A stretch of 64,000 nucleotides of DNA from Turbatrix aceti (Eukaryota; Nematoda; Chromadorea; Rhabditida; Panagrolaimidae). Both the position numbers and the translations under genes were made by a program. Positions within the stretch are counted from its first letter, which is position 1, and each line of letters starts with the position of its first letter. The stretch is from positions 6,451,725 through 6,515,724 of the forward strand of contig OZ017769.1 of the NCBI GenBank assembly GCA_963969345.1. The letters run 5' to 3'. Shown here one piece after another: positions 12,332 to 23,108 of the stretch. The notes under the pieces were generated by a model. It did no database searches. It was given only the letters and a program-made list of their open reading frames with translations, and was not told the DNA's origin.

Positions 12332-13150
12332 ATGTCCCGTGGACGCGATCGGGATGTCGACTATCGAGGGCAAAGCCCTGTTCGCGGTGAGTTTTTTTGT
12401 TGTTTTTTTACAACTTTTTCTGACAACTTGACCTCATTAGGGGTGTGTTTTTTGGTAGTCTGATGACTTTTCCATAATTTTGGACTCGACGATTCAGTTT
12501 CACTCTTGGCCTCGTGGTTAGTGGAGTTTGTTGCTTTTTACCGGGTTTTAAGAGGGGTTTTATTTTTGCAGGACGCGACAGAGAACGAGGACGAGAACGT
12601 CCTGACGGTGGTCGTCGTCGGAGCAGGTCCAGGTCGCCGGTAAGACGGCGCGACGACGACCGAGCCGGACGCAGTCGATCCCGATCTCCGGTTCGGCGAC
12701 GCGATGACGATCGGGCACGTCGAAGTCCCGAACGCGATGACCGTGACTACCGACGCAAGGAACGCGACAACGGTCGATCTCGGGGGCGTGATTACGACCG
12801 GGATCGTGACCGAAATCGCTCCAAGGATTACGACAAGAAGCCCCATGGCAGCGGCGAGAGTTCTGCTTCTTCCAAGCCTGCTTCGAAGGCTCCAGGTAAG
12901 TTAATTTTGCCTAATGATGGCTTTTTTACATTTTTGAACGTTTTCAGCAGTGGAAATCGATCTTGAATCATTGGTGACCGCAGAGGACGAAATGCAGAGT
13001 CTCATGGGCTTTGGCGGCTTTGACACGACGAAGAACAAAAAAGTTGACGGAAACTTTGTCGGCGTTGCCAAGGTGAACAAGCCTCGCAAATTCCGGCAGT
13101 ACATGAATCGCAAGGGCGGTTTCAACCGGCCCCTCGACTACATTGCCTAA
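12332..13150 (+). CDS. SNRNP27: U4/U6.U5 tri-snRNP 27 kDa protein
   Basis: Exons 12332-12386, 12572-12895 and 12948-13150 encode 193 residues. The N-terminal two thirds is an RS/RD/RE-rich domain ([16 protein letters not shown] occurs as an imperfect duplicate). The last ~55 residues are the conserved SNRNP27 domain ([14 protein letters not shown] ... [20 protein letters not shown]). The family sits in the tri-snRNP and stabilises the U6 ACAGAGA-5' splice site region before activation. The third exon follows a tandem NAGNAG acceptor (cagcag at 12945-12950), so isoforms with or without one alanine are possible. It shares a short intergenic region with PHF5A. Confidence 0.9.
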
Positions 13151-13361
13151 TTTTTTTGACTGTATTTTTGTATTTGTGATTTTACTGAAGGTTGAAAGAT
13201 GAAAGTGACAGTGTGATTTCTCGGAGGTCCTTTTTATGCGTTTTTTTCGCATTATTTATTTATTTTCAACGATTTTTGCTTTTTTGTTGAACCACGAACG
13301 TATTTTTTAGCACATGCGCCAGTACTGATCCCTTCAAGAAACAGAATTTATTGTTATCGTC

Positions 13362-15580
13362 ATGGAATTTAAAGGCGCTACTGTATTTATAGATTGCGGG
13401 GGTCTTGGAACGTATCAGGGCCTAGTCGGTGAAGTTGACTCCGTCGCGCGTACTATTACGATTGCCCACGGCACCAAGTGAGTGATTGCATTGTTTTTCG
13501 TGCTCTTATGTATTTTTCAGGGATTCTGTACCACTGGATGGCCCGGTGGTCGTGAACTCAGGCGAAATCCTCAATATTAAGGTGCTCAAGCTCGCTGTTC
13601 GCGAAGTCGAACGTCCAGCTCGAAAATCCAAAACTGTCGCCGCACTCAAAGCCACTCCTTCGTCAACGACGACGACGACAACAACCAGACCCCGTGAGCA
13701 GCCTTTGGTCGTTGAAACGCCCAAGGCGGCAGTCGCAGTTCCTCTGGCTTCGGTTGTCCTGAACTCAACTGCTGCTGCTGCTGTGCAGCCCCAAGAAGAA
13801 CGTGAGTTTTTCATATTTTGTCCCGCCCACGTTAAACTAAATTCGGATTTTTTAATAAAGGTCGGTCCCCGATCTCGACAAATGGAATCAATATTATGCG
13901 TAAATTGCTCGTTGCCCCGCTCAACGATGTCCCTGTTCCTCCGGTGCTGAACCAGTTATTTCGTGCCCCCCACCCCCCTGCTCCAGCCCCAGCTCCAGTC
14001 CCACTTTCTGCATCCACCGTATCCTCCGCAAGTTCGGCCAAGGCCACCACGCCCCAGCCGGAACAGATATCGTCAGCAGCAGTGACCGACAGGGAAGACT
14101 CCGGGGCCCCTGCCAAGGCTCAGAGACGCAAGAAGAAGAAGGATCACCCATCGACGACTTCGTCGAAGCAGCCTCAGTCCCTGAAAGTTGAGTCTGAAAA
14201 GGAAAATCGCAAGTCGCCAGCAGGTGAAAAAAAGTCCGCTGACAAAACGACGGCGGCTTCGTCTTCGCAGTCGGTCGTGACTGGCGGTCTGAGAATCAAC
14301 CCGACCGATCTCATTCGATCCGTCGAGGCTCCGATCTCGCCGACGCCTTCGTCGATGGCTTCGTCGAAGCAGAGCACCGCGACTCCCGTCAAGAAAGACC
14401 TCAGCTTCAAGCAATACGGTGATTTTAAGAAATTCACGGAGAAACAACAGCCCATTCCTGTCGTTCCGCCGGGCAACGCAAACGGGCGCAAGCGGCGCGA
14501 AGGACCTTCCGGCGACCCTGTGAGTGATTTTTCAAACGGATACGGCCGTGTGCACCGCCGAAATCGCGATCTCGACGTCCCGCTGAACCCGGTCGAGTTG
14601 GACAAGGATTTTGACTTTGACAGCAACCTGGCTCTCTTCAACAAAGACGACGTCGTCGTCTCCGATAGCGCAGATGACGCGAAAGAAGCCCCGGCTGATA
14701 TGAGAAATTACCGCCACGACGAAAACGTGATTCATGATCCCGCGAGAGTGACTTCCTGGATCACCAAGCTGCAGGCCAAGTTGCCGTTTAATCACGTCAC
14801 GATGACTCTCACGAAGACGGGCAACTTTTTGCCTGTTTTGTCTGCCGAGGAAAAAGCCAAGTTCATCAGTGTATGTTTATTCGGGTTTTTTTTAGGATTA
14901 AATATTTTTTTGGTTTTAGATCGTAACCAAGAATATGGGCCTGGATGTCTTCAACACGATTGTCGCCGATCGAGTCTTCCAGCGACTGGAGCAAATTGTC
15001 TCCAGCTACAGTCTGGCACCTGCCAAGTCACTGCACCTCAGAGTAGCTGTCCTGGCTTCCAACAAGACGAACGTTGTCCTCGTCGATCGCCTGTGCACCC
15101 ATCTCTCCAATCATCTCTTTGAAACCGTCGTTTACGGTGGCGCGAAGCCCAGAATCACTCTTCCGCACATTGCCCCGGTCAAGGACGTCTCCGGTGTTTC
15201 GGACGTTCAGGTAAGGACATTTTTAGCATCGGAAACAATACTGACGTGTTTTTGCTTTTTTTCAGATCATTGTGGTCCTCGACGACGAAATCGCGAACTC
15301 GGTGGCTTCGTCCTGGCTCATCAAGGTGGCCAACGGCACCAAGCCTGCCCACGTGCTCGGAATCGACGGCCAACGCCTGGGATACGTCTTCTGGCACGCC
15401 GTCTACCTCGGAGCGCTGACCTGCAACAAGCCACATTCCCCTCCGCCTGGCGCTCCGGCTTCCAGGAGCGAAGGCACCCGCGTTGTCGCCGATCTCGGCG
15501 TTCCCTACTCCTGGTTCCAGGATGAGGCTGTCTCTGCTCTTGCCAACGCGTTCGACGGCATCCAGCTGGCTGATGTCTAG
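13362..15580 (+). CDS. EDC3: Enhancer of mRNA-decapping protein 3
   Basis: Five exons (13362-13477, 13521-13801, 13861-14870, 14920-15210, 15266-15580) give 670 residues. Order of parts: an N-terminal LSm domain (ATVFIDCGGLGTYQGLVGEV); a long low-complexity linker rich in Ala/Pro/Ser/Lys; the FDF motif (KDFDFDSNLALFNKDDVV near residue 370), which binds the DDX6 helicase; and a C-terminal YjeF-N Rossmann domain ending GTRVVADLGVPYSWFQDEAV. EDC3 is a P-body scaffold that activates DCP2. Exon 3 uses an unusual acceptor, AAG (13858-13860), chosen because it alone joins in phase. An apparent GTGAGT inside exon 3 (14519) is read through as coding. Confidence 0.88.
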
Positions 15581-16489
15581 AACTGACGTCTAGGACTTGT
15601 AGAAAGTACGTCTTTGTTCCCGTTCTCCGGCTGATGGATTTTTCACCTCTCAACTACCCGATTTTGACTACTTGGATCTGCTTCCTCCTTGCCGACCTGC
15701 ACTTCCGGTTGCAACTAGCCGTCGACTTGCTTCTTTGTCAGCGGATACGACCCACTTAGAATCATATTTTAGCGGGTGGTAGTTTTCGGCATTTTCTCTC
15801 TTTCCAGTCAGTTTGTTTTTGGGGCATGCATGCGGCCGCTGAGATGACAATTTTTGTCCCCTTTCCTCAGCGTGCTGTCTTTTTTTTTCTATTTCTCATT
15901 ATTTTATGCCTTCGAGGTGTACCGACCGTTCTGTAGTTTTTTTTTCCCGCTGAATTGCGTGTGCCTGAGCCGCGTAATTTCCCCCGAAACATTGTTTTTA
16001 TCGCAGTCATGCACTCCTGCACTTTCCATTGTATCATCCATCTCCACCATTTTTTCTTTTTCCCGACGAGCCCTTAAAATGTCCACCGTTTGACGCATTT
16101 TGACCAAAACCCCCACCGACCGACTATTTTTTTCTCTCCCCCCGTAAGATTTGTCCAAATTGTATCGATGTCGGCTAATAAGCGTTTTTGGTTATTTACG
16201 AAAGATTAAATTTGATCCCCGATGGAAAATTGGAGATTTTTGAGAGAGGATATCCTCATGGCTGTTTTATGCGTTTGTTGGACGGTTCGGGTGCAGCGCG
16301 ATTTGCAGTAGTCGATCGCGACTCGCCATCATCCGCCGAGCCGACCGAGTTCGCGCTGCTTCTCGCTGAGCTGATTTATATTCTTGTGGGTGAAAAAACG
16401 AAGGCTTTGATGCTGATAATTTAATTTTGAGCTGTTTTGTAGAGGAATAGACGGACGGGGAAGTGGCGACGACGACGCAGAATCAATGG
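15581..16489. other. EDC3 3' region and TMEM170 promoter
   Basis: Roughly 0.9 kb, T-rich, with no convincing gene. TTTTGTAG at 16434-16441 resembles a splice acceptor 49 nt upstream of the TMEM170 ATG and could serve trans-splicing or a 5' UTR intron. Confidence 0.4.
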
Positions 16490-16973
16490 ATGGCAGGCGT
16501 CGATGACGACGGCCTCAACAGCACCCACCTGCCGACGCCGCCGGTGGTGGTGGCACCCGCAGGCGACAACGGCTTTTCGCTGGTCGCGGTGCTCTGCCTG
16601 CACAATATCAATATCCGCCTCTTCTGGCAGCTCTGGTTCGGCATCCTGCTCTGGATGGCGGTGAGCTACGTCGTCGTCCACGTCATTGCGCTCTGCTGCG
16701 GTGTCGTCATGCTCAGAAGGCATCCCTGGATGCCGTTTCTGGTAGCGCCTTTCATCGGTGAGTTAACAAAGCTCTAATTCGTGTTTACTTTCTTCTTCAG
16801 CGATGCTCTTCGTCGGGCCCGTCATCTTCGGCGCGGTCACCAGCGCGTCGATTGCGTGGACCGTCGCCCTTGCCAACAAATCCATCACGAGTTGGCACTG
16901 CATGATCCTCGGCTGCGGACAGACGGCAGTCGTCGTCCTGCTCTCCTACTCACGCATCCTTGCCACCATGTAA
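16490..16973 (+). CDS. TMEM170: Transmembrane protein 170
   Basis: Two exons (16490-16757, 16801-16973) encode 146 residues. After a ~30-residue polar N-terminus come three hydrophobic segments: FWQLWFGILLWMAVSYVVVH; the stretch around FLVAPFIAMLFVGPVIFGAV; and a last one ending GQTAVVVLLSYSRILATM. The GxGQT...LRILATL-type ending is diagnostic of the TMEM170 family, ER/nuclear-envelope proteins that promote sheet morphology and nuclear pore formation. The first in-frame ATG is used; GTG at 16463 is in frame but unlikely. Confidence 0.85.
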
Positions 16974-17090
16974 ACGTAAACGTGTCCCGCTCGGCTACTC
17001 ACTTTATATTCTGACTGTCACACTGCGCTTTACCTTCGTCCGTGCACCTATGCCACTATCATTCCGTAACAATGTTGTAACGACTGAACG

Positions 17091-17096
17091 AATAAA
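17091..17096 (+). terminator. Poly(A) signal of TMEM170
   Basis: AATAAA only 27 nt before the H2B start codon. TMEM170 and H2B are therefore almost contiguous on the same strand. Confidence 0.45.
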
Positions 17097-17122
17097 AATT
17101 TTATGTCTACGATATCTCAAAA

Positions 17123-17615
17123 ATGACGCCATGTTTCGTGGATGCGGCGAACAGCTCCCCGCCGACAGTCGCATCTGTGACAGTTCGCAAAGTCCCTTCC
17201 GCCCGGCGGCGACGTCACGGCGCAAAGCGAGGCACCAAGAGAAAGGTGGGAAAAAAGAGGGGCAAGTCGACGACCGTCTTCTCGACGTACATCCACCGGG
17301 TCCACCAGAAAGAAAACCCCGGCGGGATGACCATTAGCAAATCGGTGAGTTGACCGCGTCTGCGTGAACAACAATCGTAATCAAAAAGTTTGTTTTGAGG
17401 CGATGGCGGCGCTCAACAGCTTTGTCGTCGACCAGTTCACCAACCTGGCCACTGCCGCCTCGGACATGGTCAAGATCAAGAGGACCGGGCAGCTCACCAT
17501 GAGTTCGGGAGACGTGGAGGCGGCCGTGCGGCTCCTTCTGTCGGTTGATCTCGCGCGCCTGGCCAGCTTCGAAGGCGCCAAGGCGGTGCGCCGGTACAAA
17601 GACTCGCGCAAGTGA
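17123..17615 (+). CDS. Histone H2B variant, copy 1
   Basis: Two exons (17123-17344, 17400-17615) encode 145 residues, longer than canonical H2B (~123). The histone fold is intact: FSTYIHRVHQKENPGGMTIS (alpha1-L1), KSAMAALNSFVVDQFTNLAT (alpha2), then SSGDVEAAVRLLLSVDLARL and a C-terminal helix with AVRRYK. The basic tail (ARRRRHGAKRGTKRKVGKKR) is very divergent, as in germline or sperm variants. It is unlike replication-dependent histones in three ways: it has an intron, a poly(A) signal follows the stop, and no histone stem-loop was noticed. The intron ends in GAG rather than CAG/TAG; the identical intron is kept in copy 2. Its residues from PTVASV onward are identical to copy 2. Confidence 0.88.
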
Positions 17616-17685
17616 ATTTCAATTTTTTTGATGTTTTGACTGGGGCCTTCCGGATTAATAAACAGTGCTCAAGGAGTTTTTTGGC
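17161..17685 (+). repeat. Left arm of the H2B inverted repeat
   Basis: About 525 bp covering most of H2B copy 1, its intron, and its 3' UTR through the poly(A) signal. It matches the reverse complement of 23109-23632 with around ten differences counted by eye. Homology stops abruptly on both sides. Confidence 0.9.
17657..17662 (+). terminator. Poly(A) signal of H2B copy 1
   Basis: AATAAA 42 nt past the stop, conserved in the inverted second copy. It lies 82 nt from the stop of the convergent presenilin gene. Confidence 0.7.
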
Positions 17686-17743
17686 CCAAACGTACGACAA
17701 ATGTGGCAAAATGTTTCTTATCGTTCAAGCGACAAAAAATACA

Positions 17744-19100
17744 TCACAAACTGAGGAAAGCGTCAACAAGAATGTGGCTGACGAAGTAAAAGAGCGGCTC
17801 GAGTCCGTAGAGTGTGACAAAGTGGAAGACCATGCCGAGGGCGATGGAGCACGGCAGCGCGGGCATGGTCTCGTCGCCTCCGGAAAAAACGGTCAGCGTG
17901 ATCACGAGGCCCGCCAGGACACCGAGCATGGCGGCGATCGTCGCGATCAGGCTGCCGTTGGCCGCCGCTTTGCCGACCAGCACCGAGTAGAAGACAAAGT
18001 CGCCGAGGCCGAGCCGAATCGAGTCTGAAAAGCAGGTCTGTTTGTTACATGGCCCAAGACGCTCCTGTGCTTACTGTCGTCTTCGAGGGCATCCCGCGCG
18101 GTTCGGTTGCTGCAGTTGTCGAGAATCTTGTCTTCCTCGGTATCAGAATCCGTCGTCGTCTCGGAATCACTATGCGTGGTGTTGGAACTTTTCAGCTTTT
18201 GGATAAACTCGTCGGTCACCGACTCGGCTGTCTTACAGTCGTCATCGGCTGCAGGTGTTCCAGGTGAAGCTTCTTTGACGGTGGGGACGATCGCAGCAGG
18301 CTTCGCGGTCGGCGGGGTCTGCGCGACTGCACCGTGCTTGGCAGGGTCGATCTCAGCGGTGAACATGAGGAACTTGAGCACGTTGTCGCTGTAGTTCTCT
18401 GCGCAGTCTGTGATGAGGTTGAGCGGGCCGTGTGGCGCCAAAACAGCGAACGCGTCTGCAAAAGTGGTATTAGTCAAACAAAAGCCGCGATGATTTTATG
18501 CATCTTACCCCAAACAATGATGGCGCCAAGCAGAAACCATGTAGTGTGGGCAGGCAGCATGCGCAGGTAGTAGATAGACACCAGACTGCAGTTGCACACG
18601 ACGTACACCTGGTGGAGCGCGAGGTGAGATCGCTCGCTGAAGAAGACAAATATGCCCCCTGTGCCGTAGAGCGCGACCAGCGTGGCCGCGAGAGGGATGA
18701 CCGCGTCCTCCGTCACCCGGAGCGCCTTGAGCGCGTCAACGACGAACATGGCGGAGACACCGAAGACAATGAGCAGACACGAGGCCGAGAGCCAGAGCTG
18801 GATGAGGCGACGGAAGTTGTAGACGGCGATGAAGAGCATGAAGAAGCTCATCGCGGCCAGCAGCGAGACACAGAGCACGCCATTCACCGCGCCATCGTAG
18901 AAGTCGCTACCGGTCGTGAAGTTGTGCTTCGAGTCGAGCAGGTACAACGCAAACGAGTCGGGATTTGTCTGGCAGTCGTAGACAAAGTGCCAGCCGGCGA
19001 GCGTCAGCAGCTGGTTGCAGATCACAGGCAGCAGGATCTGTTTCGACTGATGCAGCTCGTGTCGCCAGAAGGCGGATTGGGTCAACGAGTCTGCCGGCAT
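17744..19100 (-). CDS. Presenilin-family aspartyl protease (divergent)
   Basis: Three exons (19100-18509, 18455-18075, 18024-17744) give 417 residues. Multiple membrane segments are present. The second catalytic motif is intact (GLGDFVFYSVLVGKA), and so is the PAL motif (MPALPCSIALGMVF). The first catalytic motif, normally YD, reads WD (VWDAFAVLAPHGPL). Between them lies a long acidic, Ser/Thr/Asp-rich cytosolic loop (about 100 residues). Presenilins are the catalytic subunits of gamma-secretase and cleave Notch/APP-type stubs; nematodes also have divergent spermatogenesis-linked members (SPE-4 class). Divergence from the ubiquitous form and the altered YD suggest such a specialised paralogue, but this is inference. 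The start is the first in-frame ATG; an upstream non-ATG extension exists. Confidence 0.85.
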
Positions 19101-19258
19101 CTGCGTCGTGACAGTTTGCGGAGCGTTTCGAATCACCTTTGACGTGTTTTCAGTACGCAAACATGCGAGCTCGTTTTTCTGTGTTTTGCATAATACTTTT
19201 TTTTTCTGCTCGCGCAAAACAAAAAATAAATTAGTTTATTCGAACATTGTTCCCGTAT

Positions 19259-21434
19259 TCAAATATGTGAGATATTATGTTCAGTAACAAAAAAAGAAGT
19301 GAGATCATCGTCTTGTTCAGTTTTGATAGCTTTAGGCACTGCTGCATTGGCGGCCTCATCAGGCTCGCGTTTGATGGCTTTCGTGCCGAGAACCGGGCCC
19401 ATGATCAGGTCGTACGGATCAAAACGACGGCTGACTGGAGCTTCAATGATGGGCTCTGGCGGTTCGGTTTTAACTGCCGGCAAAGGTTTCGGCGGAGGCG
19501 CAGGTCTCGGATTCGGCATCGGTCGGCTTTTCCGAACCAGAAGAGGACCCATGATCGCCTCGTAGGGGTCAACACGCTTGGTCTGCTTCGTGAAATTCAA
19601 AAGAACATCGTTGGCCGAAGGTTTTTTGGTGTTTGTAGCCCTGAGAACCGGGCCCATGATGATCGGGTACGGATCGACATATCTTCGCTTAGTGGCCGAC
19701 CTTTCTGAGCTGCTGACAGGAGGATCGGCATTCGGGCATGGCACCACCTGGTTTGGGACCTCGTCGATGGATTCTGACTCGGTTTTGGGCGCCAACAGAG
19801 GTCCCATGATGGCAGTGTAGGGATCCACAGGAGGCTCAGGCGCAGGATTCAGCACCGGCGCCGCACCGAGATCGCTGGATTCCTCGTTCTTCCGACCAAG
19901 GACAGGTCCCATGATCGCGTCGTAGGGATCAATAGGCGGGTTCGTGGTCCGCAAACCGCGGGCAGCACGGCGGGAATATGCATTGTTGATAGACTTGGGC
20001 ACCGGGCCCATAATAGCGACGTACGGGTCAGCAGAAGGCACGGGGGTCGTCATGCTTGGATTCAGGCTGGGTCCAGCAACAGGAGACTCGCTGGATTCAC
20101 TCCTCCGCCCAAGAACAGGGCCCATGATTGCGTCGTATGGATCAGGACCGGTTCGCTGCTGTCCTTGCTTGGCCCCCTTTTTTGAGTGGGTTACGGTGGG
20201 AGCATTCGCGACTGGAGTTCTTACATTCGGCAGCTTCGGCACAGGTTCATCTGGCTCAGTTTTGACAGGATTTCTGAGACCGATCTTGGAGCCCATAATA
20301 AGCTCGTAGGGATCTCCCGTCGCCGGCAGTCGTTTTCCTCCTCTTCCAACGTACAAAATTGCTCTCATAAAAGGCCGCCGTGATTCGGGTTGGACAGATG
20401 GTTCTTCCCCCGACGTTTGAGGAATCTCAGGAACCGTTTCGGGGGCTTTGACTAGCTTGCGGTAACGCGGACGCGAGTTCAGCACCACATCGATGATCTC
20501 GTCCGTGGAAAGTCGTTTTGCGACAGGCGTGTTCTTGAGCAGGCCACTGCGCGTGAAGCTCTCCGGGGTGAAGTGGTCCGTGCAGATACTGCGATGCGTC
20601 TCGATCCGGCGCATAAACTCGTACGGCAGCCCAGTTTGTTCGCAGAAGGTCTGAAGCCGTTTCAAGCGCGGTAGAGAACGGCATTTGCCGGGCACCAGCT
20701 CGCGACGACAGATGAAACACCATTTGTGACCCATCGTGGCAGCCTGCAAAAAAAGCAAAGTTGCAAAAAAGTGGCGTTAAAGCAACAAAAAATACGAAAA
20801 CACTAAATTTTGGTATTTTTTGACTATTTTTTAGTTTTTCAAGGCTATATTTTGTCCCCGGCGATCAAAAACTCACCAATGGCCTTTTGTTGTTGTTCAG
20901 AAACTGGTCAGGCGAGGGCGGCACCGGAGACAGCCGATGACCACCCTTCGATGGTTTCTCCGTAGAACTTCCCGCTCCCGCCTCATTCTGGTATCCAAAC
21001 TGCGGCTCATCGTCAAATTCGCTCTTCACAGTCTTCTCTCTCAGGGATTGAATGATCTCCTGGATAAATTCGTTTTCAAAAGCGGGCACTGGGGATTCGT
21101 CGCGCTTTTTGGGTGGTCGTCCGCGGCGTGCAGGTACCTTCTGCGCCGACGGCATTCGGTATTTGGTCTTGTTGCGCTTAATAATACTGCGGATATCCGC
21201 TTTTTTGAGGGGTTTGAAGGTGGGAATCTGTTTCAGCTCGCCGGTCAAAGACGAAAAGCTATCTTCTGTGAAATGATCGTAGCAGATGAAGCGATGTTTC
21301 TTGATGGTCTTCAGGAATTCCAAAGGCAAGCCCGTCTGATTCGAGAATTTGGTTCGACGGTAGGGAACACACGGTAGCCGGAATTTGATTTGACGAAGTC
21401 GACGGCGACAGATGAAACATGCGTAGCTTCTCAT
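19259..21434 (-). CDS. Double THAP-like zinc-finger protein with eight DPYxxIMGP repeats
   Basis: Exon 21434-20877 and exon 20743-19259 join in phase (GTGAGT donor; TTTGCAG acceptor) to give 680 residues. Each exon opens with the same C2CH finger: CFIC, 41 residues, then C-x2-H-F. They share the phrases QTGLPxEF and HRxIC.DHFT.(E/D)SF. This spacing resembles THAP DNA-binding domains, though the family tryptophan is not obvious. The linker of exon 1 has an AT-hook-like ARRGRPPKKR. Exon 2 continues with eight spaced copies of a motif like DPYDAIMGPVLGRK, separated by Pro/Ser/Thr/acidic spacers including VKTEPDEP-type sumoylation-like sites. I do not recognise the repeat. A role as a chromatin or transcription factor is inferred from the fingers and AT-hook. 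Alternatively the two exons could be separate trans-spliced genes. Confidence 0.7.
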
Positions 21435-21622
21435 GAAGAAAGAAGAGCCTAAAATTATGGCAATACACTGATTTTGACATGAAAAACGGTTAAAAAAGAA
21501 AAAGTATCAAAACGCAACAAAAACGTCTGTTGGATTCCTGTTCTGGGTAGACTGTCCTTTTTATTACGATACTCATAAAGAAAAAAATTTAAAAAAAAAT
21601 CAACAACAAATTTCGCTGCTCT

Positions 21623-22896
21623 TCATTCGTCTTCCTCGACGCGGTGCTTCTTTTTCTTGTTCTTGCGTGGTTTCTCGGTTACGACCTCCTCCTCTTCGAC
21701 GACGGTTTCCGCCTCCTCGACGACGTCAAACTCGGCTTTCCTGCGCTTTTTCTTCTTCTTCGAGACAACCTGCTCGACAATAGCGTCGGCGCAATCGTCA
21801 GCATCGTCTTGCACGACAATTTCTTCTCTTCTGCGCTTCTTTTTCTTTCGTTCTGGCTCGATGACTTCTTCGACTTCAGAATTCTCATTTCTTACCTCTT
21901 CTGCAACCACGTTCTCCTTTGAGCCTTTGCGTTGTTTCTTGTGCTTCTTTTCGACTTCCAAGGCTTCATCGATGGTGTTTTCGGCATTTTCCTCGATTTT
22001 CCTTGCAGATTTCTTTTTCTTCTTCATCGGTGCATCGACGACGGCTTCGTCAGCGATATCAACGGTTTCTACCCCTTCACTCGACTCGACAGTATCCAAG
22101 CCAGATTTCACAGCGTAGAATTTGGCCATTTTGGAGGCAAAGTAGTCTGTCAGAGAAACCGAGCTGATAGATGCCGTCAACGCGGATTTTTCATTCTCAC
22201 CAGATTCCGTTTTTTCAACCGTTGGTGCGTCTTCGACGTTCTTTTTCGGCACAACAGAGGATTCTTCTTCTTTCTTTGGCTGCTGCCTGCCCTTCAGGCC
22301 AATGCCGATGACGGCGGATTTGTCTTGATCGGTGTAGCGACTCAGGTCCTTCATCCGAGTATAACGGTAGCTGAAACAACTCCAAACTGTAAAAAAATCA
22401 GTAAAATAAAACTCAAAACATACTGAATCCTGGTTTTCGTTTGCTTCGACTTGGTTTCGAGCGATTCAACTCCTTTGTCCTTCGCGGAAACTTTTTCGGT
22501 GACCTCCGAATCATCGTCGCTGGATTCAACCTCTTCTTCTTCCTGCTGAGCAACTTTGCGCCGCGACGAGAGGCTTTGCAGAAGACTGGAAAACTCGTCG
22601 TGATGTGAAATCCAAGTCTTGTCAGCGTCAGAGGATCCCTGATGTCCAAGGCCTAAAAAGTTGGGTATTAGCTAAGAAAAACGATATAAAATCAACTCAC
22701 CTTTGCTGGTAAAGTTCGCCTTCAGCTTGATGTTGTCTACCGCGCCCTGCTCGTTAGCACCAAGTCCTTTGCCTTCCGACCAGCCCATTTTAGACATGAG
22801 CTTGTGGCTAATGCGGTTGGTGTCGTTCTTCCACTTCAGGTTCTGCGGATCGATGTGCATACGCCGCTTCCGCCTCGGTTCAGCTAGCAACGACAT
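21623..22896 (-). CDS. PINX1: PIN2/TERF1-interacting telomerase inhibitor 1 homologue
   Basis: Three exons (22896-22701, 22652-22424, 22370-21623) encode 390 residues. The start MSLLAEPRRKRRMHIDPQNL and the following G-patch (LMSKMGWSEGKGLGANEQGA) are typical of PINX1. The conserved HQDEFSSLL-type helix and RMKDLSRYTDQDK follow. The C-terminal half is a lysine/glutamate-rich nucleolar tail with many KKKKRR clusters. The family's G-patch activates the DHX15 helicase in rRNA/snoRNA processing; vertebrate PINX1 also restrains telomerase. Exon 3 was placed at the CAG giving RIHYRYTRMKDL, which fits the family. The acidic/basic tail is low complexity, so its exact end is set only by the stop codon. 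Confidence 0.88.
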
Positions 22897-23108
22897 CCTG
22901 ATCTGGTACGCAATGAGCCTAATCAGTTGACAAAGTTTCAGACGGAAACGCCGTCGAAAAGCACGCCGGAAGTCCAAAAAGGGTGCAAAAAGTACAAGAG
23001 AAAATAAAACCCGGCGCAAATCCGTGTGAGACCAGTTAGGGGCATTGCACATTGCGCGCAACGTGCCGAAGCATAAATGTCGTACAAGCCAGAAAGACGG
23101 TTCATTTT

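Noticed and set aside
16188..16424. 78-codon open frame upstream of TMEM170
   Set aside because: No family resemblance, no splice signals that would join it in phase to TMEM170, and T-rich composition; likely leader sequence.
18498..19142. 214-codon open frame antisense to presenilin exon 1
   Set aside because: It is the mirror of a GC-biased coding exon; its product is Glu/Arg/His-rich without any recognisable motif.
20732..20758. Treating the second THAP-like finger as the start of a separate gene
   Set aside because: The upstream exon's donor and this acceptor join in exact phase with a short intron, so one gene is simpler; kept as an alternative only.
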